Source: JAJKIV01 sp036741775
GTDB taxonomy: Bacteria > Gemmatimonadota > Gemmatimonadetes > Gemmatimonadales > Gemmatimonadaceae
Length of the DNA: 64,000 nucleotides
Reading direction: 5' to 3'
Assembly (NCBI GenBank): GCA_036741775.1
Contig: DAINRQ010000001.1
Span: forward strand, 109,165 to 173,164
Below are positions 25,835 to 35,663 of the stretch, piece after piece. Numbering within the stretch: position 1 is the first letter of the stretch; each line of letters opens with the position of its first letter. The position numbers and the translations under genes are program-made. The notes under the pieces were generated by a model. The model made no database searches and was not told where the DNA came from. It worked only from the letters and a program-made list of their open reading frames with translations.

Positions 25835-28633
25835 GTGACCACGCGGACCATCGAGGCGGCCTTTCCGCTCACCCCTCTCCAGGAGGGGATGCTCTACCAC
25901 ACCATCCGTGAGCCAGCGGCCGGCCTGTTCCACGTGCAGTGCACCGCCGAGCTCCACGGGCCGCTCGTGGTCGAGCATTTCACCAGGGCGTGGCAGATCG
26001 CCGCGATGCGTCACGCGGCGCTGCGGACGTTCTTCACGTGGGAAGGGCGCGAGCGTCCGCTGCAGGTGGTGCGCCCGCGTGTCACGATCGACGTCGACGT
26101 CCTGGACTGGAGCACTGTCGACGACGCCGCGCAGCACGCGCGCTGGACGGAGCTGCTCCGCGGGGACCGCGAGCGCGGGTTCGACCTCACCGTCGCGCCG
26201 CTCATGCGCCTGACGGTCGCGCGGCTCGCGCCCGACCGGCATCGCCTGCTGTGGGCGATGCACCACGCGATCGCGGATGGGTGGTCGGCGCTCGTCGTGC
26301 TCGACGAGGTCGTGCGGGATTACGCCACCCTCGTGGAGGGTGTGGCACCTAACGTGGATCGCGGCCCGTCGTTCGATCGATTTGTCGGCTGGACGGAGGC
26401 GCAGGACCCCGCGCGGGACGAGGCGTTCTGGCGGCGCACCCTCTCGGCGCTGCCGGGCCCGGTCGGCCTGCCCGGCGGCTGGTCGCGCCGCCGCGGCGGG
26501 CACCGCGTCAGAACGACGCTCGTGCTGACGGAAGAGGAGACGCGCGCGCTTCGCGCCGCCGCAGCACGGCTGCGCGTGACGGTGAACACGCTCCTCATGG
26601 GCGCCTGGGCGGTGATGCTGGCGCGGCACGCCGGACGCGACGACGTGGTGTTCGGCGCGACGGTGTCCGAGCGGCCGGCGGAGATTCCCGACGTCGACCG
26701 GGCGGTGGGACTCTATCTATCGACGGTACCCGTTCGTGCGCCGTCGCAGCGCGGCGGCGTGGTCGCGGAGTGGCTTCGCGAGCTCCACATCGCGCTGGGC
26801 GATGCGCGAGCACACGGCACGCCGGGACTCGCGGCCATCCAGCGGTGGAGTGGTCTCCCGACCACCGTGCCCCTCTTCGAGAGCCTCGTCGTCTTCGAGA
26901 ACTTCCCGGAACGCGCGATGCGGCCCTTCGTGGCGGGAACCGCGGCGCCATCGATTTCATCTGGCGGCCACCTCATGCTCCGTTCCGCCGAGATGGACGT
27001 GCCTAACGACATCCCGCTCGTGCTGCTCGCCCTTCCCGGCGATCGGATGGTGCTCCACGTGGTGCACGACCCGGCGGCCATTCCCGACGCGGTCGCCGCG
27101 CGACTTCCGGCTCAGATCGCGACCGTGCTCAGCGGCTTCGCGACTGACGCCGGTCGCCCGCTCGACGACCTGACGACGCTCAGCCCCGCGGAGCGCGCGA
27201 CCGTCCTCCGCGAGTGGAGCGGCGCACGCGTCGAGCTACCTGCCTGCGTCGATGTCCTCGACCGCTTCGAGCAACAGGTAACGGCTCGGCCGGATGCCCT
27301 GGCGCTCTCGACGGAGCGCGAGCGTGTTACGTACAGCGCGCTCGACCGCCGCGCCAACCGCCTCGCGCAGCGGCTCGCGAGCGCGGGCCTCGGTCACGGC
27401 ACAGTAGTCGGCATTCTCGCCGACGAGGCGGTGGACGCTATCGTCGGCATGATTGCGGCGCTGAAGGCAGGCGCCGCGTACGCCCCTCTCGACCCGCGAG
27501 CAGCCCCGGCCCGGCTCGAGAGGATGGCCGCGTCGCTGAATGGCGTGCTGGCTACGGCGTCGCTCGCCGTCCGCGCTGGTCGGACGGCTCACACACTGCC
27601 GCTCGACGACGCGGCGGATCTCCCGGAGGAGTGCCCGCCGCGAGCGAGAACGTCAGCGGCCGCGGCCTACGTCGTGTTCACCTCGGGGTCGACGGGTGAG
27701 CCGAAAGGGGTCATTGTCGAGCGCGCTCACCTCGCGGCGTCCACGGCGGCACGCGACGTCTACTACCCCGAGCCGCCGCAGCGCTTCCTGCTCCTCTCGC
27801 CGATCTCCGTGGACAGCGCCGTCGCCGGCATCTACTGGACGCTCGCCAGCGGTGGGACGCTCGTCCTCCCGCCGCCGAGGGGAGAACAGGATATCGCCGG
27901 ACTCACGCAACTCGTCGAGCGTGAGGAGGTCACGCACACGCTGCTCGTTCCGTCGCTCTACCGCACGCTCCTCGAGCATGCCGACCCGCGACGTCTCGCG
28001 TCGGTCCGCTGCGTGGTCGTAGCGGGCGAGGAATGCTCGCCCGAGGTCGTGCGCCTCCACCACGCGCGCCTTCCTGGCGTCGCCCTGCATAACGAGTACG
28101 GGCCGAGCGAGGCCACCGTCTGGGCCACTGCCGCCGAGCTGACCGGTGAGTCGGCTGCGACGAGTGACTCGCGCGTGTCCATCGGCCGCCCGATACCGGG
28201 CGCGCGCGTTTACCTCCTCGGCGACGCGCTGCGACCCGTCCCGGTCGGGAGCGTCGGCGAGATCTGCATCGGCGGCGCGTGCGTCGCGCGCGGGTACCTC
28301 GGGCTCGCCGATGAAACACGGCAGCGCTTCATCGCGGATCCGTTTGTTCCGGGCGGACGCATCTACAGAACCGGCGACCGCGGGCGATTCCGGGAGGACG
28401 GCCAGATCGAGTTCCTCGGCCGCAGCGACGACCAGATCAAGGTGCGCGGCTTCCGAGTGGAGCCGGGCGAGATCGAGCACGCCCTCGCCGCACACCCCGC
28501 CGTGCGCGAGGCGGCCGTCGTGTTGGCGCGTCCAGCGCTCACCGACGACGTCGCCGGACTGGTTGCCGCGCTCTCCGGTTTGCCGGACGACCAAGTCGAG
28601 CGGCTGCTCCGCGACGTCGAGGCGATGGCGTGA
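25835..28633 (+). CDS. NRPS: C - A core ending at motif A8
   Basis: The 932-residue protein has a full condensation domain beginning FPLTPLQEGMLYHT, with an intact HHAIADG motif (H143-H144, D148, G149). An adenylation core follows, with YVVFTSGSTGEPKG (from 612), ISVDSAVAGIYW, NEYGPSEATVW, YRTGDRGRFREDGQIEF and GEIEHALAAHPAV. The chain then stops shortly after A8. Motifs A9-A10 and the carrier domain are missing, and are found two genes downstream at 29415. The code read by eye is D-S-A-L-V-A-E-V-W, which I cannot assign to a substrate. GTG 25835 has a GGAG 8 bases upstream. The stop overlaps the methyltransferase start by one base. Confidence 0.85.
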   Translation: MTTRTIEAAFPLTPLQEGMLYHTIREPAAGLFHVQCTAELHGPLVVEHFTRAWQIAAMRHAALRTFFTWEGRERPLQVVRPRVTIDVDVLDWSTVDDAAQHARWTELLRGDRERGFDLTVAPLMRLTVARLAPDRHRLLWAMHHAIADGWSALVVLDEVVRDYATLVEGVAPNVDRGPSFDRFVGWTEAQDPARDEAFWRRTLSALPGPVGLPGGWSRRRGGHRVRTTLVLTEEETRALRAAAARLRVTVNTLLMGAWAVMLARHAGRDDVVFGATVSERPAEIPDVDRAVGLYLSTVPVRAPSQRGGVVAEWLRELHIALGDARAHGTPGLAAIQRWSGLPTTVPLFESLVVFENFPERAMRPFVAGTAAPSISSGGHLMLRSAEMDVPNDIPLVLLALPGDRMVLHVVHDPAAIPDAVAARLPAQIATVLSGFATDAGRPLDDLTTLSPAERATVLREWSGARVELPACVDVLDRFEQQVTARPDALALSTERERVTYSALDRRANRLAQRLASAGLGHGTVVGILADEAVDAIVGMIAALKAGAAYAPLDPRAAPARLERMAASLNGVLATASLAVRAGRTAHTLPLDDAADLPEECPPRARTSAAAAYVVFTSGSTGEPKGVIVERAHLAASTAARDVYYPEPPQRFLLLSPISVDSAVAGIYWTLASGGTLVLPPPRGEQDIAGLTQLVEREEVTHTLLVPSLYRTLLEHADPRRLASVRCVVVAGEECSPEVVRLHHARLPGVALHNEYGPSEATVWATAAELTGESAATSDSRVSIGRPIPGARVYLLGDALRPVPVGSVGEICIGGACVARGYLGLADETRQRFIADPFVPGGRIYRTGDRGRFREDGQIEFLGRSDDQIKVRGFRVEPGEIEHALAAHPAVREAAVVLARPALTDDVAGLVAALSGLPDDQVERLLRDVEAMA

Positions 28634-29418
28634 TGCGAAAGCTCAAGCGCACCGCGGCCTACGAGCTCTCGCTCGACGTTCGTGACGATCAGTTCATCCG
28701 CCCGCCGCACGAGTCGCAACGCAACTGGCTCCTCAATCGCTTCCTCCGCGAGGCGGCGGACGACCTCCAGGCGCTCGACACGGTTGCGCGGCGCTTCGTC
28801 GCCGGTGGGCAGCGTCATCTCCCGGACAACATGCGCGATGCCGAGCTGTCCGATGACGAGATCATGGAGGACTGGCAGCTACCGTTGATGGAGGCGATGG
28901 CGGCCATCGCGGCCCGCACCGGCGGCGATGTGCTCGAGATCGGATTCGGGCGCGGCGTCTCGGCGAGCATGATCCAGCAACTCGGCGTCCGATCGCATAC
29001 GATCATCGAGTGTAACCCGCACGTGATCGAGCGGTTCGAGCGTTGGCGCGAGACGCTCGTCGATCGCGATCCCCGCATCGTACCCGGCTTGTGGCAGGAC
29101 GTCATCGATTCGCTCGGCGAGTTCGACGCCGTGTTCTTTCATACCTACGCCCTCGATGAGGACGAGGCCGCCGAGCTCCTCACGGGCAACGTGACGTTCG
29201 CTGCGCCTTTCTTTCCAGTTGCGGCCGCCCACCTCCGCCCCGGCGGCGTCTTCACCTATCTGTCGAACGAGATCGATTCGCTCGGCCGCGAACATCAGCG
29301 TCTGTTGTTCGAGCACTTTCGGTCCGTTCAGCTCCGACCAGTTCCGTTGGCGCTTCCGCCGAACGTCCGCGACGCGTGGTGGGCCGATTCCATGATCGTC
29401 GTCGAGGCGGTGAAGTGA
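28633..29418 (+). CDS. SAM-dependent methyltransferase between NRPS halves
   Basis: The 261-residue protein has a Rossmann SAM-binding core with motif I VLEIGFGRGVSASM (near residue 103), HTIIECNPHVIERF for motif II, and FDAVFFHTYALDEDE. It resembles guanidinoacetate/arginine N-methyltransferases (GAMT/RMT2-like) more than the methyltransferase domains usually built into NRPSs. It lies between the gene for an adenylation core ending at A8 and the gene that resumes at A9, with 1-nt and 4-nt overlaps. It occupies exactly the position where a methyltransferase interrupts adenylation domains in other NRPSs. N-methylation of the carrier-bound residue is the simplest role; guanidino methylation is another possibility. 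Confidence 0.85.
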   Translation: MRKLKRTAAYELSLDVRDDQFIRPPHESQRNWLLNRFLREAADDLQALDTVARRFVAGGQRHLPDNMRDAELSDDEIMEDWQLPLMEAMAAIAARTGGDVLEIGFGRGVSASMIQQLGVRSHTIIECNPHVIERFERWRETLVDRDPRIVPGLWQDVIDSLGEFDAVFFHTYALDEDEAAELLTGNVTFAAPFFPVAAAHLRPGGVFTYLSNEIDSLGREHQRLLFEHFRSVQLRPVPLALPPNVRDAWWADSMIVVEAVK

Positions 29419-31409
29419 GCGTAGACCGGGACGCGCGGATGCGCTCGCGCATCGCGGCGCTCTCCGACGCGCAACGGCGGGCTCTGGCCGAGCGACTCGC
29501 GAGCGCACGGGTGGACCGCGCCTCGGAGCGACTCGTCGGGTTCATCGTTCTCGATGGGCCCGTCCCGACGGACGAGGCCCTGCGCGCCTTCCTCGCGGAG
29601 CGCGTGCCCGAGTACATGATCCCGTCACGATTCATCGCGCTCGAGCGACTACCGCGCTCATCGGCCGGGAAGCTCGACCGCCACGCGGTGGCCAACGTCG
29701 CGGGGAGCGATATCACGATGGAGGCGGCAGCACGGCCTGCGACGGCACCGCGGACCGAGATGGAGCGGAGACTCGCGGCCATCTGGATGGACGTGCTGAA
29801 GCTCGACGACGTCGGCATCGACGATGACTTCTTCGAGATCGGTGGCGACTCCCTGCTGAGCATTCGCGTCATCGCGCGCGCGGGCCGCGAGGGGATTCGC
29901 ATCGCTCCGGAGCGGTTCTTCGAGCACCCGACCATCGCGCACATGGCGGCCGGCCTCGACGACAGTAACGCTCGCGGCGCGGACGGGCGGCGTCGCGCAC
30001 AACCCGTCGATCCGGTGGGGGACGCACCACTCACACCGATTCAACACTGGTTCCTGGACGCTATCCCTGCGCACCGCGACTGGTGGAACCAGTCGTACCT
30101 GCTCGAGCTGGGTCACGCGCTCGACCCTGCACAGCTCCGGGCGATCGTGCGCGAGCTCGTCGCCCACCACGACGCGCTCCGGCTCAGGCTCACGGGTCAC
30201 GAAGGCCGCTGGCGGCAGGACTTCATGGCGGCTGATCCCGAGCCACCGTGTCGCATCGTGGACCTTCGTTCGTTCCCACCGGCCGAATACGCGGCGCGGG
30301 TGGCCGAGGAATGCGAGCGCGAGCACGCCTCGTTGCGGCTGGTGGACGGGACGCTCTTCCGATGCGTCGCCTTCGACGGCGACGCCGGGTGGCGGCGGAT
30401 CCTACTGCTCGGCCATCATCTCGTTCTCGACAGCGTCTCGTGGAACATCATCCTCGACGATTTGGCGACGCTCGTCGTTCAGGCGGTAGAAGGTCTACGG
30501 CTACGCCTGCCGGAGAAGACGGACTCGGCGCGCGCCTGGGCGCTCGCCCTCGCCGACCACGCCGCGACGCCGGCTGCCCTGGCGTCGGCCGCACACTGGT
30601 TGACCATGCCCGTCGTCACCACGCCGGTGCCCGCGGGTCGTAACGCCGAGGCGGAGGTAGTGACGTTCACGTTAGGCGCCGGAGAGTCGCGAGCAGTCCT
30701 GCAGGACGCCCCGCGCCAGTGGAATGCTTCCGCCCAGGCGGTGCTGCTCGCGACGCTGCTCATCGCCTGGCGCGAGTGGACTGGCCACGACACGCTGCGT
30801 CTCGACGTCGAGGGGCATGGGCGCGACGTGCTGGGCGATCGGCTGGACGTCTCCCGCACCGTCGGATGGTTCACCTCCGTGTTTCCGGTCCACCTGTCGT
30901 TCCCCACCCACACGGACGACGGATCGGACCCGTCACTCGGCACCGTGGTGACGGCGGTGCGGAGCGCGCTCGATGCCACGCCGCTGCGCGGTGCCGCGCA
31001 CGGACTCGCCCGCTACCTCGCGCCTGACGACGCGACGCGCGCGGCGCTCGCCTCGCAGCCGCGCCCCGCGGTGCTCTTCAACCACCTCGGCACTCACGAC
31101 CTCACGCTGCCGCCAGCCGCGCGTCTCCGCCCGACCGACGAGCCGCGGGGGCGGGCCCGGAACCCCACGGCGCCGCGCGCGTATGCCATCGAGATCAATA
31201 CCCGCGTCGAACGCGGGACGCTCATCGTGACGATCGAATACTCGCGTGCCACTCATGATTCCGCGAGCGTGGAGCAGTTTGCCGCCGCGTACCACACCGC
31301 ACTCGAAGGGATCGCTCGCGGATCCTCGGTCGGGTTCGGGCTCGCGGGGCTCGACCCGTCATCGGTCGCCATCGTCGCCGACCTGCTGGCGGAGGCAGAC
31401 GAGACGTGA
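29415..31409 (+). CDS. NRPS: A C-terminal subdomain - PCP - epimerisation
   Basis: The 664-residue protein begins with a short helix (RSRIAALSDAQRRALAERL) and then motifs A9-A10 (FLAERVPEYMIPSRFIAL, SSAGKLDRHA) without any adenylation core. Next is a carrier domain with FEIGGDSLLS (S146), then an epimerisation domain (about 210-650) with HHLVLDS (H334-H335, D339), GHGRD and RTVGWFTSVFPV. It therefore completes the adenylation domain started at 25835. The small C-terminal subdomain of adenylation enzymes carries the A10 lysine needed for adenylate formation, so the two chains must assemble. The residue installed should be converted toward the D form. GTG 29415 overlaps the methyltransferase stop (GTGA). 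Confidence 0.85.
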   Translation: MSVDRDARMRSRIAALSDAQRRALAERLASARVDRASERLVGFIVLDGPVPTDEALRAFLAERVPEYMIPSRFIALERLPRSSAGKLDRHAVANVAGSDITMEAAARPATAPRTEMERRLAAIWMDVLKLDDVGIDDDFFEIGGDSLLSIRVIARAGREGIRIAPERFFEHPTIAHMAAGLDDSNARGADGRRRAQPVDPVGDAPLTPIQHWFLDAIPAHRDWWNQSYLLELGHALDPAQLRAIVRELVAHHDALRLRLTGHEGRWRQDFMAADPEPPCRIVDLRSFPPAEYAARVAEECEREHASLRLVDGTLFRCVAFDGDAGWRRILLLGHHLVLDSVSWNIILDDLATLVVQAVEGLRLRLPEKTDSARAWALALADHAATPAALASAAHWLTMPVVTTPVPAGRNAEAEVVTFTLGAGESRAVLQDAPRQWNASAQAVLLATLLIAWREWTGHDTLRLDVEGHGRDVLGDRLDVSRTVGWFTSVFPVHLSFPTHTDDGSDPSLGTVVTAVRSALDATPLRGAAHGLARYLAPDDATRAALASQPRPAVLFNHLGTHDLTLPPAARLRPTDEPRGRARNPTAPRAYAIEINTRVERGTLIVTIEYSRATHDSASVEQFAAAYHTALEGIARGSSVGFGLAGLDPSSVAIVADLLAEADET

Positions 31410-33838
31410 CGCTTCCGAAGAACGTCGATGACATCTATCCGCTGACGCCCATGCAGCGGTTGATGCTGCTGCACGCCATCTCGCCCGCGGCGGGGGACGG
31501 CCTGGTGAACCAGGTGTGTTACCACATCCGCGGCGCGCTCGACGCGCCAGCGTTTCATCGCGCCTGGGATGCCGTCGTTGCCCGTCACCCTGCGCTCCGC
31601 ACGGCGTTTCTCTACGAGGGACTGCCCCAGCCGCTGCAGGCGGTGCGCAGCGCGGTCACGCTCCCGTTCCAATCCGTGGATCTCAGCGGCACGCCGCCCG
31701 ATGAGCGCGTCAAGACGCTCGGGGCGTTGCGACGCGATGACGCCGACGCTCCCATGCCGTTAGGCAAGGCGCCGCTCATGCGGTGTACGCTCGCCCGCCT
31801 TGGTCCCGAGCACCACTATTTCATCTGGACCGTCCACCACCTGATAGTGGATCGGTGGAGCCATGCCATACTTTTCGCGGAGCTCCGCACGCTCTACGGC
31901 GCGTACACTCGTGGCGAAGATCCCACGCTCGGCACGCCGCCGCCGTTTCGCGACTACGTCGAATGGACCACGCGACAGGACGAGGCGGCTGCCGAGCGGT
32001 TCTGGCGGGAGGAGCTCGCCGACGTGCGCGAGCCCACGCTGCTGGCCGGTGCCGCCACCTCGGCGCGCCAGTGTCGCTCCACGACACGTCACGTCCTGGC
32101 GATCGACGTGACTGCCAGAGCACGCGAACACGCGGCGCGCTTCAAGGTCACGGTCGCGGCACTGCTGTCCTCGGCAGTCGGAGTCGTCATCGCAACTCGA
32201 ACCGGTCGCCGCGACGTGATATACGGCATCACCGTATCGGGCCGACCACCGGAGCTTCCCGACGCCGACGCGATGGTCGGGTCCCTCGTCAACAACCTGC
32301 CGGCGCGCCTCACACTACACCCGCACGGTCCAATCGCCGAATGGGTGCGCGACGTCCAACGCGCTCAGATGCGACGCGAAGTGCACGGCCACGTCTCCCT
32401 CACGGCCATCCAGGGCTGGAGCGAGATTCCACCGGCGCGACCGCTGTTCGACACGCTCGTCCTCCTCAACCTCACCGGTGGGCCTGACCTCGTATGGCCG
32501 GGTATCGAGCTGGTGCTGGACACCGCGACTCTCGACGCGGCGTTTCCGCTGCTCCTGTCGGCGACGATGGAAGGCGGCCGACTCGCGCTCACGCTCACGC
32601 ACGACGACACCTTCGACGCGCCGGCTCAGCTTCTCGCCGACCTGGAAGCGACGATCGTGCGGATGACCGCGGCCGACGCCGCCGCGCCCCTCGCGGAGTT
32701 GCTCCAACCCGATTGTAGTCGATCGCCTAACGTGGCGACGGCCGACACGCAGCCATCGGAGCTTCACGCGCCCAGTCGCGGTCGACAGACGACCGGGGGC
32801 ACGACGGCCGACGCATTGCTCCAGGCGTGGCGTGACGTGCTGGGAATCGAGGAACTCGGGCTCGACGATGACTTCTTCGCCATCGGCGGCACATCGCTCC
32901 AGGCCGCTCAGCTCTTCGTGCGGGTGGAGCGAATCACTGGCAGGACGCTTCCACTCTCGACGCTCGTCGGGGCCGGCAGCGTCCGCGCCCTGCTCGCTGC
33001 GATCGATCATCGGGTTCCACGAAGCGGTACCGTCGTCAGCATGCGCTCGTCAGGCACCGAGCCGCCGCTCTACGCCGTCCCCGGCATTGGTGGAAATGTC
33101 GTCGGGCTCGCCGGATTGGCGCGGGCAGTTGGCCCCGACCAACCGTTCCTCGCGCTGGAATCGCCCGGGCTCGACGGACGCGAGCCCCCGTTGACGTCCA
33201 TCGAAGCGATCGCCGAGCGGTACGCGCACGACATTGTGAGCCAGGAACGACGTCCGTTCCATCTGCTCGGCCTCTGCTGGGGCGCCGCCGTCGCGGCCGA
33301 GATGACGCGGAAGCTCGCGGCGCTCGGCCGTACGCCCATATCTCTCGCGCTCGTCGACCCGGCCGTGCTCCTCCGTGAGACCTCCACGGGGGCAGCGCCG
33401 GATAAGGCAGGCTTCCTGCGCAGCCGTCTCGAGCTCTATTGGGACGAATTTCGTGAGGGCAACTGGGCCGACCGAACGCGGTTGCTCGCGAACAAGGCGC
33501 GCCGTGCCGCGAGGATCCTGGCGAGCGGCGAGGAGCGCCGTCAGAGCCAGGGCGAGGTCAACCAGTTCCGTGTAATGGAGGCGAACCGGGATGCCGTCAT
33601 TCGGTACATCCCGGCGCCCGTCGAGGCACGCGCGCGAATCTTCATCACCCGCTATCACGGCGACGACACGGATCCACGTCTGGAGTGGCTTTCACTCGTC
33701 GAGCCGCGACCAGACATCGTGCCAATTCCCGGCGTCGACTCCGGTGACGCGATCGCGCCCGCCAACGTCGGCCAATTCGCGGCGGTGCTGCAACCGTGGC
33801 TTCGCGAGGCGGGCACCGATTCATCGCTCACTCGTTAG
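31406..33838 (+). CDS. NRPS: C - PCP - thioesterase (no A domain)
   Basis: The 810-residue protein starts with a condensation domain (IYPLTPMQRLMLLH, as in domains that follow an epimerase). Its active site reads HHLIVDR (H144-H145, D149), with Arg replacing the usual Gly. A carrier domain with FFAIGGTSLQAA (S497) follows directly, with no adenylation domain. The thioesterase contains YAVPGIGGNVVGLAGLARA and nucleophile elbow LLGLCWGAAVAAEM, so Cys624 replaces Ser. The usual GxH near the C-terminus reads IPGVDSGDAIAP, with no His in the usual place. Its start overlaps the preceding stop by 4 bases (GTGA). The carrier must be loaded in trans, or the module acts as a release/modification station. 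Confidence 0.85.
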   Translation: MTLPKNVDDIYPLTPMQRLMLLHAISPAAGDGLVNQVCYHIRGALDAPAFHRAWDAVVARHPALRTAFLYEGLPQPLQAVRSAVTLPFQSVDLSGTPPDERVKTLGALRRDDADAPMPLGKAPLMRCTLARLGPEHHYFIWTVHHLIVDRWSHAILFAELRTLYGAYTRGEDPTLGTPPPFRDYVEWTTRQDEAAAERFWREELADVREPTLLAGAATSARQCRSTTRHVLAIDVTARAREHAARFKVTVAALLSSAVGVVIATRTGRRDVIYGITVSGRPPELPDADAMVGSLVNNLPARLTLHPHGPIAEWVRDVQRAQMRREVHGHVSLTAIQGWSEIPPARPLFDTLVLLNLTGGPDLVWPGIELVLDTATLDAAFPLLLSATMEGGRLALTLTHDDTFDAPAQLLADLEATIVRMTAADAAAPLAELLQPDCSRSPNVATADTQPSELHAPSRGRQTTGGTTADALLQAWRDVLGIEELGLDDDFFAIGGTSLQAAQLFVRVERITGRTLPLSTLVGAGSVRALLAAIDHRVPRSGTVVSMRSSGTEPPLYAVPGIGGNVVGLAGLARAVGPDQPFLALESPGLDGREPPLTSIEAIAERYAHDIVSQERRPFHLLGLCWGAAVAAEMTRKLAALGRTPISLALVDPAVLLRETSTGAAPDKAGFLRSRLELYWDEFREGNWADRTRLLANKARRAARILASGEERRQSQGEVNQFRVMEANRDAVIRYIPAPVEARARIFITRYHGDDTDPRLEWLSLVEPRPDIVPIPGVDSGDAIAPANVGQFAAVLQPWLREAGTDSSLTR

Positions 33839-33845
33839 GGACGCC

Positions 33846-35504
33846 GTGAGTGCGCAACCGGTGCCAGCGCGCAGTATGTTCGCGTTTGCCGGCACCGCGG
33901 TTGCCGTGCTCGCGACGTTTCGCGTGGCCGATGTCGCGATCGCGCGGCTCGGTCGACTTCCCGCCGCGTCATATCGGGAAGCAGTGTTCCTCGACGACGT
34001 GATTGCGCGGTGGTGGCGCCTCGTTTTCAGCGGGGGCCGATGGTGGTTGGCAGTGGTCGCGATCCTGATGTTAGCGGCAGTCCTGGTGCTGGACCGGCGC
34101 CGTCTGGGCGGAGCCGGTTGGCGGCGCGCCCGGGCGTTGTTCGCGGAGTGGGACGCGCTCGATGAACCGCGGGCGCTCCGGTGGCTCGTCGTCGGCGTGG
34201 CTGGGGTTTCGGCGTGGGCACTCTCGTGCTACGCGCGCAACCTCTACCTCGAGCAGCTGCACGTGGTGGACCGCCTCGTCGTCCTCGCCCTCTGGCTCGC
34301 CATCGCGTGGCGACCGATTGCCGTCTTCCCGTTCGCAATCGCCGCGACCGCGGTCGCCGGGCAGTTCCTCGTTCCGTTGGGGTTCATCTCGTGGACGGAG
34401 ATGGAGTTGGTGCTGCGGTTTTCGGTGCTCTTCGGAGCATTCTGGGTCGTGCGCGCCGTTACTGGACGGCGAGAGAGCGACGTGTTGATCTTCGCGTGGT
34501 GCTGCCTGCTCGCCACGACCTACTGGAACTCCGGACTTGGCAAGCTTCGCGTGGGGTGGCTCACACATCCACACGTTCACCTTCTCCTGCTCGGCGCCTA
34601 CGCGAACGGATGGTTGGCGCACCTGGAATCGGGGACGGTGGAGCGCGCGGCACGGGCGATCGCGAGGGTCGCGGTCCCGCTCATGCTGTTCACGCTGGTC
34701 GTCGAATGCGGCTCGATCCTGATGCTCTGGCGGCGATGGTCGATCGTGTTGTTCGTGGCGCTCGCGACGGCGTTTCACCTCGGCGCGTTCGCGATGACGG
34801 GGATTTTGTTCTGGAAGTGGATGCTCGTGGAAGCCATGCTGATCGCGTATCTGCTCCACGGCCGTCGTCTGACACGACTGCGGATTTTCGCGCCGGGGCT
34901 CCTGGCACTGTCTGCCGCCGCGATACTCGCGCATCCGCTCTGGGCACCGTCGGAAAACCTGACCTGGTTCGACACGCCCCTCACCTACTCGTTGGAGTTC
35001 GAGGGGATCGACGCGAGCGGAGCGTCGCACGTATTGCCGGCGGGCTTCTTCCGTCCGTACGGCGACGCGATCGTGCTGGGGCCCGCGGGTGCGCCGTCGC
35101 CGCACGCGAAGCTCACCGGGCCCATGGGCGTGACGATGGACAGGTCACTCGCCAAATCGCTGCGAGCGGTGCGGGCGCCGGAGGCCATCTTCGCGGCTGA
35201 ACGGGCGCGCGGCGTGGCGCGTGCCGACTCGGCCAGCGCCGCCTTCGACGCCTTTGTCAGCGCGTATGCGGCGAACGCCCGGTGCGCGCGCGAGCGTGAT
35301 CCGCTCGTGCTGCGCGTCATCGGCGTTCCGCGACATCTCTGGACGTTTCCTCTCGACGCCGATCTTCGCTGCGGCGTTCCGCTCACGCGTGTGCGCGTCT
35401 TCGAGAGCACGACCTTCGTCGACGGCGGGGCGTTGCGCGTGATCCGGCGGGTACCGGTGCGGGACATCGCGGTGACATCGGCAGTGGGTACCGCCGCGCG
35501 TTAG
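33846..35504 (+). CDS. HTTM-like multi-pass membrane protein
   Basis: The 552-residue protein has about ten hydrophobic segments in its first ~370 residues, then an exported soluble region. The phrase TTYWNSGLGKLRVGWL and the order of helices resemble the HTTM family (vitamin K-dependent carboxylase-like membrane domain), but the match is by eye and no catalytic Lys/His set can be confirmed. GTG 33846 has AGGGA upstream and lies 8 bases after the thioesterase-gene stop, so it is very likely part of the NRPS operon. It could modify or transport the product. The function is unknown. Confidence 0.7.
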   Translation: MSAQPVPARSMFAFAGTAVAVLATFRVADVAIARLGRLPAASYREAVFLDDVIARWWRLVFSGGRWWLAVVAILMLAAVLVLDRRRLGGAGWRRARALFAEWDALDEPRALRWLVVGVAGVSAWALSCYARNLYLEQLHVVDRLVVLALWLAIAWRPIAVFPFAIAATAVAGQFLVPLGFISWTEMELVLRFSVLFGAFWVVRAVTGRRESDVLIFAWCCLLATTYWNSGLGKLRVGWLTHPHVHLLLLGAYANGWLAHLESGTVERAARAIARVAVPLMLFTLVVECGSILMLWRRWSIVLFVALATAFHLGAFAMTGILFWKWMLVEAMLIAYLLHGRRLTRLRIFAPGLLALSAAAILAHPLWAPSENLTWFDTPLTYSLEFEGIDASGASHVLPAGFFRPYGDAIVLGPAGAPSPHAKLTGPMGVTMDRSLAKSLRAVRAPEAIFAAERARGVARADSASAAFDAFVSAYAANARCARERDPLVLRVIGVPRHLWTFPLDADLRCGVPLTRVRVFESTTFVDGGALRVIRRVPVRDIAVTSAVGTAAR

Positions 35505-35663
35505 GCCGATCTCCCGGCGGTGTGGTGCATCTGGGAGAAGCGTTCGACTCGTATTTTCCCGGCGCCGGCATGTGATGCCCTGGCGGTCATGGCGGTTCGC
35601 CGTATCCGGCGGCTTCGCTCGGGCGAGACTGGCGGAGATGGTACGGGTGCGGCGCCACGTTCA

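Noticed and set aside
28633..29418. Sequencing frameshift splitting a single NRPS with embedded methyltransferase
   Set aside because: Both junctions have clean stop/start overlaps (one overlapping base and GTGA) and the methyltransferase has its own complete fold, so three genes are more likely. Read checking is still advised.
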